Shown piece after piece: positions 49,028-56,272 of a stretch of DNA of 64,000 nt. Made by a program: the position numbers and the translations under genes. Source of the stretch: Acinetobacter larvae. Its GTDB lineage: Bacteria; Pseudomonadota; Gammaproteobacteria; Pseudomonadales; Moraxellaceae. Every line of letters begins with the position of its first letter. The first letter of the stretch is position 1. Below the pieces are notes generated by a model, which had not been told where the DNA came from, made no database searches, and was given only the letters and a program-made list of their open reading frames with translations. Where the stretch lies: the NCBI RefSeq assembly GCF_001704115.1, contig NZ_CP016895.1, positions 1,054,001-1,118,000 on the forward strand, given 5' to 3'.

Positions 49028-49606
49028 GTATTTTACAAATAGAAGTTTATTTGAGCCATGCTGTGGGTGAGTGATCAGTGCAATAAATATTAGTATTTAA
49101 TAAAGCTAAAAAAATACATATTCTGATCTGTTTTTTTCTCAATTTTATTTTGGCTAATGAGTCATATTTTAGTCGAGCTGTGCAGCGTTATTGTTGCACT
49201 TTCATTTGTCAAAAGCTGTAGTGACCGTAGGTTGATCGAAATAACACCAAGATTTTTGCAATATTAACATCGAATAGTTGTGTGAACTTGGCTGCTTTAT
49301 ATCTCAGCATAAATCTTGATCTATCTGTGATGACTAGGGATTAAAGCATTATGAGGCTATGCTATTGCACTTCAAAGGCATTGTGATGGATAAACTTGCA
49401 GCAACAATGCCCCACAATAAACAGGTCATGGATATATCAAAAGTAAATTTGAAGCGTGATCAAAGCGCAGCTCCTACAACGCAAAAATAAATAATTTATA
49501 AACAGCAATCTATAACACACAGAGACCAGCCATAACCGGTCTATTTTTATAAATTTGCAGATGTACTGACATCAATTTTTAATTTTAATCATAATGAGTT
49601 CTGATC

Positions 49607-52087
49607 ATGATGTTGAATCATATTTATACGGCTATTGAAAGCCTTGGTTTGGTCGCTTCGCGACGCGCAATACATTTAAAATTTTCCAATCCAGCATTAA
49701 ATCAACAAGTATTTTTACAACGTATAGATGCACAGCATGCCATCAATCAAGGGCTAAAAGCCGAGCTTATCTGTCTGTCGACCAATGCAATGCTGGCATT
49801 AAAACAGTTTCTAGCCAGTCAGGTTGCAGTTGACCAAGTCACTGATCAAGGGCAGTTGATGCGTATGACTGGGATTGTTACAGCCGTGGAGCAAGGCGCT
49901 TCAGATGGTGCATTAACGCTCTATAAAGTCACTGTGGAGGATGCTACAGCCCTATGGCATCAGCGCCGTAATAGTCGCGTTTTTATGAATAAATCGGTGC
50001 TTGAAATCGTTAATGTGCTAGTTAAAGAATGGCAACAACGCAGTAGTTTATTTGCAGCAAGTCTGAGTTTGGATTTAAGTGCTTTAAAAAAAGATTATGA
50101 TATTCGACCGTTTACCATGCAAAGCAATGAGAGTGATTATACTTTTCTAACGCGCTTGCTCAGACAAGAAGGAATTAATTGGTTAGTCGATGAACAACAG
50201 CTCATGCTGGATAATACGTCAGCTGAGATTCAAGCACAGAAATTACGCTTAATTGATGATAACAGCCAATTTCAAGCTTTAGGTCGACGTAGCATTCATT
50301 TTCATCGTAGTCATGCGACAGAACAACGCGATAGCATGACACAATTGAGTGCGCAACGTCGTTTACAACCGACTTCTGTATATGTGCAGCGTTGGCAGGC
50401 AGATGCACTGGATTATGATGAAGGGGCTGGCAGTGTACAAAGTAGTCATCAGCATAGTGCTTTATACGATAATACACGGTTGAATTTGGAGTCAGCTTGG
50501 CATTTTAGTCCAGCTTGGATGCAAGATTTAAAGGGAGAAGATGGTGCAACCCCATCAGCAAATGCACAGGTAGAGCGCATAAACCAAAATTTAATGCACT
50601 CTTATGAAGGACAAGCAAAGCAATTTATTGCCCGATCAAGTGTCAGAGATGCCCAAGTGGGTTATTGGTTTGAATTACATGAACATCCTGAAATAGATCA
50701 ACATGCGGCAGCTGATCAAGAATTTTTAATTATTGGCAAAGAATTTTATAATCAAAATAATTTACCCAAAGATTTGGCACATCAAGTACAGGCATTGGTC
50801 AGCCAAAGCGGTTGGTCGCAGCGTAGTACATTTGCAATAGATCCAGAGCAGCGTCAAGGCAATGTACTTCAGCTGCAACGACGACATATTCCTATCGTGC
50901 CGACCTATCATCCGCTACAGCATCGACCGAGTACGCATATACAACGGGCACGTGTGGTTGGACCACAAGGTGAGGAAATTTATGTTGATGCTTGGGGGCG
51001 GATCAAAGTACGTTTTTTATTTACCCGTGCACAAGACCAACAACATGATGCTGGTGCAGGCAGTAATAATAATGACAGTGACTCGGCATGGGTCGATGTA
51101 TTAACGCCTTGGGCTGGTGAAGGATTTGGGGCGCGTTTTTTACCGCGTATTGGTGAGTTGGTCGCAGTAGATTTTTTTGATGGCAATATTGATCGACCTT
51201 TTGTGGTCGGGCGTATACATGAAGCGCAACGTCAACCGACCCAATTCGATCAACAAGGCATACTTCCTGATACTAAAAAAATCAGTGGCATACGTTCACA
51301 AGAGATAGCAGGATCTGGCTTTGGGCAATTACGCTTTGATGACACCACAGGGCAGATTAGTGTGCAGTTACAAAGCAGTCATGCTGCCACGCAACTCAAT
51401 CTTGGACAGCTCAGCCATCCGAAAAAACAGGCCAGTAGTGATGGTCGAGGGGATGGCTTTGAATTAAGAACAGATCAATATGGCGCTGTTCGGGCGGCGC
51501 AGGGATTGATGATTTCAACCCATCCACAGCAAGACGCCGCAGGAGTGCATCTTGATGTGACACCCGCTATGCAACAGTTGGAAAGCAGTTTAAATCAAGC
51601 AAAAGTATTAAGTGATCTGGCTAAGAACCAACAAACAGATCCTTTACAAACCTTAGAAAATCTACAAGCCTTTATTGGAAATTTACAGCAAACAGATGCC
51701 GATAAAGCCGCAAGCTTTAAACAAGCATTGTTGTTATTGGCATCACCAGAGGGTATTGCGCTGAGTAGTCAGCAAGATATTCATCTCGCCTCAGATGGAC
51801 AAATTCAACAACATGCCGCACAGAGTATTAATCTCAGTACCCAACAATCTTTTGTGGCACATGCCAATCAGAAAATCAGTTTATTTGCTGCACGTGATGG
51901 GGCGCGGTTATATGCTGGGCAGGGCAAGATAGAGCTACAAGCACAATCCGATGATATGGAGTTGATTGCAAGACAACAGATCAAATTAATTTCAACTGAA
52001 GAACAAGTAGAAATTATTGCACCGAAAAAAATTGTACTCAGCGCAGCAGGTTCTCAAATTGAAATCAGCGAGGCGGGGATTTTTTAA
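49607..52087 (+). CDS. vgrG: Type VI secretion spike protein VgrG
   Basis: VgrG trimers form the tip of the T6SS needle and carry effectors. The 826-residue product has the gp27-like base domain (about 1-430, IHLKFSNPALNQQVFLQRID, YTFLTRLLRQEGINWLVDE). The gp5-like OB region follows (about 440-560, GPQGEEIYVDAWGRIKVRF, WVDVLTPWAGEGFGARFLP). A DUF2345 beta-helix region comes at about 630-826 (LNLSTQQSFVAHANQKISLF by context, GQGKIELQAQSDDMELIARQ). It ends at EISEAGIF, right after the DUF2345 repeats, without a C-terminal effector extension. No adaptor, PAAR or effector gene follows; an IS200/IS605-type element does. No other T6SS gene is in the window. Confidence 0.9.
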   Translation: MMLNHIYTAIESLGLVASRRAIHLKFSNPALNQQVFLQRIDAQHAINQGLKAELICLSTNAMLALKQFLASQVAVDQVTDQGQLMRMTGIVTAVEQGASDGALTLYKVTVEDATALWHQRRNSRVFMNKSVLEIVNVLVKEWQQRSSLFAASLSLDLSALKKDYDIRPFTMQSNESDYTFLTRLLRQEGINWLVDEQQLMLDNTSAEIQAQKLRLIDDNSQFQALGRRSIHFHRSHATEQRDSMTQLSAQRRLQPTSVYVQRWQADALDYDEGAGSVQSSHQHSALYDNTRLNLESAWHFSPAWMQDLKGEDGATPSANAQVERINQNLMHSYEGQAKQFIARSSVRDAQVGYWFELHEHPEIDQHAAADQEFLIIGKEFYNQNNLPKDLAHQVQALVSQSGWSQRSTFAIDPEQRQGNVLQLQRRHIPIVPTYHPLQHRPSTHIQRARVVGPQGEEIYVDAWGRIKVRFLFTRAQDQQHDAGAGSNNNDSDSAWVDVLTPWAGEGFGARFLPRIGELVAVDFFDGNIDRPFVVGRIHEAQRQPTQFDQQGILPDTKKISGIRSQEIAGSGFGQLRFDDTTGQISVQLQSSHAATQLNLGQLSHPKKQASSDGRGDGFELRTDQYGAVRAAQGLMISTHPQQDAAGVHLDVTPAMQQLESSLNQAKVLSDLAKNQQTDPLQTLENLQAFIGNLQQTDADKAASFKQALLLLASPEGIALSSQQDIHLASDGQIQQHAAQSINLSTQQSFVAHANQKISLFAARDGARLYAGQGKIELQAQSDDMELIARQQIKLISTEEQVEIIAPKKIVLSAAGSQIEISEAGIF

Positions 52088-52221
52088 AATACACATTCAA
52101 CAGAATAAAAATAATGGATCAGATTATTATACGGCCACAAGGAATTTATCCTTTGGAGCGTAAAACCTCTGGGTTTAGCCCAAGGATATAAGCGACTGGC
52201 GTAAGCCATTCGTGTGTAGTG

Positions 52222-52403
52222 TGGTGTTTGCTGTTGTTGGATGTATTGTTTAATTATCTTGATTGGTGCATCGCCACATGATGCAGTAAAGTAGCTAGGC
52301 GACCACAGAGTATTTCCCCATAGCTTGTTTTCATTTTAGGGTGTTTGATTCTTAGAGTGCGACTGGAAGCACCCTTTAAACTATTCACTAAGCTAGAAAT
52401 TAC
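52222..52403 (-). pseudogene. Truncated, frameshifted tnpA (Y1 transposase) remnant
   Basis: On the minus strand VISSLVNSLKGASSRTLR, then IKHPKMK (about 52403-52335), continues in the next frame as NKLWGNTLWSPSYFTASCGD and APIKIIKQYIQQQ (about 52330-52225). Together they match the C-terminal third of IS200/IS605 Y1 transposases. One missing base near 52325-52334 breaks the frame. An upstream stop and lack of the HUH and early motifs show that the N-terminal part is gone. Confidence 0.75.
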
Positions 52404-52447
52404 TATTTATTGTTAGCCATAGACCCAATATATTTTAAGTATTAAGT

Positions 52448-53506
52448 ATGAAGACACTTAAATTACGAATAAAAGATAAACATTGTAAGATGCTAGACCA
52501 ACTAGCGTCAGAAGTGAACTTTGTCTGGAATTATGTCAATGATTTGTGTTTTAAGCACCTGCAAAGAAAACAACAATTCTTTTCAGCATACGATATAGCA
52601 AAATACACGAAAGGCACATCCAAAGAATGCAACTTGCACAGCCAAACCATACAGGCAATCACAGAAGAATTAGTGACCAGACGCAAGCAATTCAAGAAAG
52701 CAAAATTAAAATGGCGTGTCAGCAATAAAAAATCAGCTAGACGCTCTTTAGGATGGATACCTTTCAAGAAAGTCGCAATTAAATATGCTGATGGCTATGT
52801 TCAATATGCTAAGCGCCAATTCAAAGTGTGGGATAGTTACGGACTAAGCAAATACAATGTTAAAACAGGCTCATTTGTTGAGGACAGCCGCGGACGTTGG
52901 TACGTTTGCCTTGTGGTTGATTCCATTAAAACTAAGAAAACCACCGCTAAAACCGCAATTGGGATAGATTTGGGTTTAAAAGATTTAGCGACTTGTTCCG
53001 ATGGCGTAAAGCTGAAAGCCCCTAAAATCTATCGGCAATATGAACAAAAACTTGGTATTGCACAAAGAGCAAGAAATAAGAAACGTCTTAGAGCGCTTCA
53101 CGCCAAGATCAAAAATACCCGTCAAAACATACTGCATCAATTCAGCCATAAACTAGTGAGTGAACATGCAGCGATCTTTGTTGGCAATGTGAATGCCAAA
53201 GCATTAGCACAGACTAGATTAGCGAAGTCTGTGCTAGATGCCAGTTGGTCAACATTAAGAACTATGCTCAAGTATAAATGCGAGAACGCAGGAGTATGGT
53301 ATGAAGAAGTCAATGAAGCCTATACCACCCAAACTTGCTCGTGCTGTGGTTCACGCTGCAGTAGTCCGAAAGGTAGAGCAGGACTTGGAATAAGAGAATG
53401 GCAGTGTCGTGAGTGTGGTAGCTCATGGGATCGGGATGTAAATTCCGCACTGAATATTCTTGCGCTCGGATATGAGCGTCTCGCAGGAGGAATCTCCGTC
53501 CTTTAA
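52448..53506 (+). CDS. tnpB: TnpB-family RNA-guided nuclease of IS605-type element
   Basis: TnpB proteins are RNA-guided DNA nucleases, ancestors of Cas12. The 352-residue product has the N-terminal helix-turn-helix/WED part, RuvC-I IGIDLGLKD with D174 and a zinc ribbon (CSCCGSRC and CRECG). RuvC-III is DRDVNSALNIL with D328/D330. The usual RuvC-II Glu position reads FVGNVN, with Gly246 in place of Glu; downstream acidic residues E286/E287/E290 in WYEEVNEAYTTQ are candidate substitutes. A relocated catalytic Glu has been reported in some TnpB lineages. The basic KKAKLKWR region fits RNA binding. The frame is complete, but activity is unproven. Confidence 0.88.
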   Translation: MKTLKLRIKDKHCKMLDQLASEVNFVWNYVNDLCFKHLQRKQQFFSAYDIAKYTKGTSKECNLHSQTIQAITEELVTRRKQFKKAKLKWRVSNKKSARRSLGWIPFKKVAIKYADGYVQYAKRQFKVWDSYGLSKYNVKTGSFVEDSRGRWYVCLVVDSIKTKKTTAKTAIGIDLGLKDLATCSDGVKLKAPKIYRQYEQKLGIAQRARNKKRLRALHAKIKNTRQNILHQFSHKLVSEHAAIFVGNVNAKALAQTRLAKSVLDASWSTLRTMLKYKCENAGVWYEEVNEAYTTQTCSCCGSRCSSPKGRAGLGIREWQCRECGSSWDRDVNSALNILALGYERLAGGISVL

Positions 53507-53524
53507 GGTCGGAGAGGATGTCAA
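53390..53524 (+). ncRNA. Possible omegaRNA (reRNA) at tnpB 3' end and IS right end
   Basis: In related elements the guide RNA overlaps the tnpB 3' end and the right end, with the guide lying just outside the element. Here the right-end hairpin (CTCCG/CGGAG, 53494-53514) and the tail GGATGTCAA are present; the guide would start near 53525 (TTATTAGAGCGC). The 5' boundary is a guess and the annotation is by analogy. Confidence 0.35.
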
Positions 53525-53775
53525 TTATTAGAGCGCTATCGCTCGATTGCACATCTTCTTGGTTTTATATTTTAAAGCGATGTTTAAGCCGTGCAATTGC
53601 ATGACAAATATTATTTTGACTCGATCACTACAGCAGTGCATCAACGTCATTATTGGGTTTTTAGGGCGAATATAAAATATGAAAATATTTATATCGCTTG
53701 GTATTTTATTTAAAATATATATAAAACATTAACTTAATTTAAATTTTATCGTGTTTGACCTCAGGTTTTAACAGG

Positions 53776-53805
53776 AAAATCTGCCCAATGTGTGCAGATT
53801 TTTTT
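53776..53805 (+). terminator. Terminator upstream of the catabolic cluster
   Basis: AAAATCTGC and GCAGATTTTTTT form a hairpin with a T run, insulating the cluster from upstream transcription. The bases from 53525 to here contain no recognised gene. Confidence 0.65.
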
Positions 53806-53818
53806 GCTCAAGATATTG

Positions 53819-53837
53819 CCATAATACTGTATTATGG
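53819..53837 (+). promoter_or_regulatory. Operator-like palindrome before the catabolic cluster
   Basis: CCATAATACTGTATTATGG is a perfect 19-base palindrome except for the central base. It lies about 40 bases before the aldehyde dehydrogenase gene and is followed by an AT-rich TAATGTAATATTA. It is probably a repressor site; the regulator is not in the window. Confidence 0.5.
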
Positions 53838-53875
53838 TAATGTAATATTACTTTGGAAAGATTCGTCATAAATGG

Positions 53876-55339
53876 ATGCAATACCTTATGGATATCACTC
53901 AATTTAAAATTTTTAAAAACTTGTCTCTGATCGATGGCGCATGGGTGGGGTCTGATCAATCCAATACGATTGATGTTTTTAATCCGGCTGATCAGTCTTT
54001 TATTGCGACCATTCCTGCATTAAGTGCCGCACAAATCTCCGCAGCAATTGCATCCTCAGAACAAGCATTGTCTGGTTGGCAAGCACGTTCTATGAAGCAA
54101 CGTGCAGATATTTTGAAGAAATGGTATGCGCTGATCATGCAGCATCAGGATGAACTGGCAACCATCATGACGGTGGAACAAGGTAAACCTTTGCATGAAG
54201 CCAAAGGTGAAGTGGGCTATGCGGCGAGTTTTATTGAGTGGTTTGCCGAAGAAGGGCGCCGCATGAATGGCGATACTATTCCTGCGGCGACGACAGACAA
54301 ACGCATCATGACCAGACGGGAAGCGGTCGGGGTTTGTGTCGCGATTACACCTTGGAATTTTCCAGCCGCGATGATTACCCGTAAAGCTGCGCCAGCATTG
54401 GTGGCGGGTTGTAGCATGATTGTCAAACCGGCACAAGAAACACCGTTTACGGCATTGGCTTTGGTGCATTTGGCAGAATTGGCAGGTGTACCCAAAGGGG
54501 TGCTGAATATTGTGACGGGTAAATCAGCAGAAATTGTACCGATCATGACGGCTAGTCCCGTGGTGAAAAAATTGAGCTTTACCGGGTCAACCCCAGTCGG
54601 TGCGCAGTTGATGCAGCAATCTGCACCAACCTTGAAAAAACTCTCTTTAGAGTTAGGGGGGAATGCACCACTGATCGTATTTGATGATGCCGATATCGAT
54701 GTCGCAGTACAAGGCGTGATGGACAGTAAATTCCGTAATGCAGGACAAACTTGTGTGTGTAGTAACCGCATTTTTGTACAGGCGCAAATTTATGAACAGT
54801 TTGTTGAAAAATTAGCGAGCAAAGTCGCGGCTTTAAACGTCGGTAATGGGTTGGTGGCGGGGACAGAAATTGGACCACTGATTAATGCTAAAGCCATCGC
54901 CAAGATTGAAGCGCATATTGCCGATGCTGTTGCCAAAGGGGCAGAGGTGGTAGTCGGTGGTCAAGTGAGTGCATTGGGCGGTCATTATTTTCAACCGACT
55001 GTCATTCAGCATGCGCAGGATGACATGCTGTGCTTTAGTGATGAGACTTTTGCACCATTGGCACCGATTTTTAAATTTGAGCAAGAAGATGAAGTTATTC
55101 AGCGCGCCAATAATACCGAGTATGGCTTGGCTTCTTATATTTTTACTGAAAATTTAAATCGTAGCATCCGTGTTTCGGAAGCTTTGCAATATGGCATGGT
55201 GGGTATTAATACGGGCTTAATTTCGACCGCAGAAGCGCCATTTGGTGGCGTCAAAGCCTCTGGCTTAGGGCGTGAAGGTTCTCGCCATGGTTTAGATGAA
55301 TATACCGAAATTAAATATATCTGTATTGGTCATGTCTAA
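53876..55339 (+). CDS. NAD(P)-dependent aldehyde dehydrogenase, succinate-semialdehyde (GabD)-like
   Basis: The 487-residue protein is an ALDH-superfamily enzyme oxidising an aldehyde to an acid. Motifs: TPWNFPAAMITRKAAPAL (cofactor site), FTGSTPVGAQLM, LELGGNAPLIVFDDAD with catalytic E259, NAGQTCVCSNRIFV with nucleophile C293, and the late EAPFGGVKASGLGREGS. The last two are very like GabD. An internal ATG at 53888 (MDITQFKIFK) may be the true start. It heads a same-strand cluster with E1/E2/E3 genes rather than a gabT, so its physiological aldehyde may differ from succinate semialdehyde. Confidence 0.88.
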   Translation: MQYLMDITQFKIFKNLSLIDGAWVGSDQSNTIDVFNPADQSFIATIPALSAAQISAAIASSEQALSGWQARSMKQRADILKKWYALIMQHQDELATIMTVEQGKPLHEAKGEVGYAASFIEWFAEEGRRMNGDTIPAATTDKRIMTRREAVGVCVAITPWNFPAAMITRKAAPALVAGCSMIVKPAQETPFTALALVHLAELAGVPKGVLNIVTGKSAEIVPIMTASPVVKKLSFTGSTPVGAQLMQQSAPTLKKLSLELGGNAPLIVFDDADIDVAVQGVMDSKFRNAGQTCVCSNRIFVQAQIYEQFVEKLASKVAALNVGNGLVAGTEIGPLINAKAIAKIEAHIADAVAKGAEVVVGGQVSALGGHYFQPTVIQHAQDDMLCFSDETFAPLAPIFKFEQEDEVIQRANNTEYGLASYIFTENLNRSIRVSEALQYGMVGINTGLISTAEAPFGGVKASGLGREGSRHGLDEYTEIKYICIGHV

Positions 55340-55357
55340 GCGATCAACGGTAATCAT

Positions 55358-55399
55358 ATGCGTAATGCGTAATGCGTAATGCGTAATGCGTAATGCGTA
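55358..55399. repeat. Six tandem copies of the 7-base repeat ATGCGTA
   Basis: Six exact head-to-tail copies of ATGCGTA lie between the aldehyde dehydrogenase and SDR genes, ending 30 bases before the SDR start. Each copy starts with an ATG. Copy-number change would shift spacing and frame. Confidence 0.9.
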
Positions 55400-55429
55400 A
55401 AGTGGACGAAAAATTTAAAGGAATAGTGC

Positions 55430-56224
55430 ATGCAACCTCAACTGAACGATCAACAACAAACGGTTTATGCCGGTATCGCTGGGAAAACCGTGGTGGTAAC
55501 GGGTGCCGCAGCAGGGATTGGTTTTTGTTTAGCCCAAGCTTTTGCCCAGCAAGGTGCACAGGTTTTTATGATTGATCTCAATCAAGATGCTTTGAATGCA
55601 GCGATGGAACGTTTGCAGGATTATCAAGTGGCGGGCTTTGCCGCCAATGTCACGGATGATGATGCAGTAGTGGCTGCTTTTGCTGCATGTCAGGCTAATT
55701 TTGGTGCTGTTGATATTTTATTTAATAACGCAGGTATCTCTCTCAACAAACCCTCTTTAGACATCACGATGTCTGAATGGCGTCGTTGTGTCGATATCAA
55801 TTTAAGCAGTTTGTTTTTGTGTTCACAGCAAGCTGCTTTACAGATGAAGCAACATGGGCGTGGTGTGATTATCAATACCGCATCGATTTGGGGCTTGAGT
55901 ACATCTGCTGAGCGCACTGCATATTGCACCACCAAAGCAGGCGTGGTTGCCATGACCAAATGTCTTGCGGCGGAATGGGGAAGCGCTGGAATTCGTGTAT
56001 TGGCCATCGGACCGGGTTATACCCGTACGGCACTGGTTGAAAAATTACAACAACAAAACACCTTAGATGTCGCCGATCTCGAACGTCGTACCCCTTTAGG
56101 TCGTCTGGCTGAACCTGAAGAGATTGCTGAGTTAGCGCTATTTTTGGCATCTGATGCAGCCAAATTTATGACAGGACAAACATATTTAATTGATGGTGGT
56201 TGGGAAGCCAATGGCTTTCAGTAA
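55430..56224 (+). CDS. Short-chain dehydrogenase/reductase (SDR)
   Basis: The 264-residue protein is a classical SDR. It has the NAD-binding VVVTGAAAGIGFCLA near residues 21-35, the acidic strand-2 end FMIDLNQDAL (favouring NAD over NADP), and NNAGIS. The catalytic Ser is in NTASIWG, with Y165-x3-K169 (YCTTK), then GPGYTRTAL and the terminal YLIDGGW. AAGGAA stands seven bases before ATG. It likely oxidises a secondary alcohol to a ketone or the reverse. It lies between the aldehyde dehydrogenase and the fused E1 gene. Confidence 0.88.
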   Translation: MQPQLNDQQQTVYAGIAGKTVVVTGAAAGIGFCLAQAFAQQGAQVFMIDLNQDALNAAMERLQDYQVAGFAANVTDDDAVVAAFAACQANFGAVDILFNNAGISLNKPSLDITMSEWRRCVDINLSSLFLCSQQAALQMKQHGRGVIINTASIWGLSTSAERTAYCTTKAGVVAMTKCLAAEWGSAGIRVLAIGPGYTRTALVEKLQQQNTLDVADLERRTPLGRLAEPEEIAELALFLASDAAKFMTGQTYLIDGGWEANGFQ

Positions 56225-56272
56225 GCAGACGCTACAACCATTCATGATGTTACATCGCAAAGGATAGACCGA

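Larger units (their letters stand above)
52130..53524 (+). mobile_element. IS200/IS605-type element with decayed tnpA and intact tnpB
   Basis: Divergent tnpA (remnant) and tnpB genes give the IS605-type layout. The left end is placed near 52130 because hairpins built on TATCC/GGATA arms begin there; this boundary is approximate. The right end has a CTCCG/CGGAG hairpin at 53494-53514 followed by GGATGTCAA, resembling the ends of this family, which close just after a short conserved tail. It lies directly downstream of vgrG. Single-strand elements of this type make no target-site duplication, so edges cannot be proven without an empty site. Confidence 0.6.

Noticed and set aside
55358..55399. 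CRISPR array
   Set aside because: The repeat is a contiguous 7-base tandem array without spacers. No CRISPR array was seen anywhere in the window.
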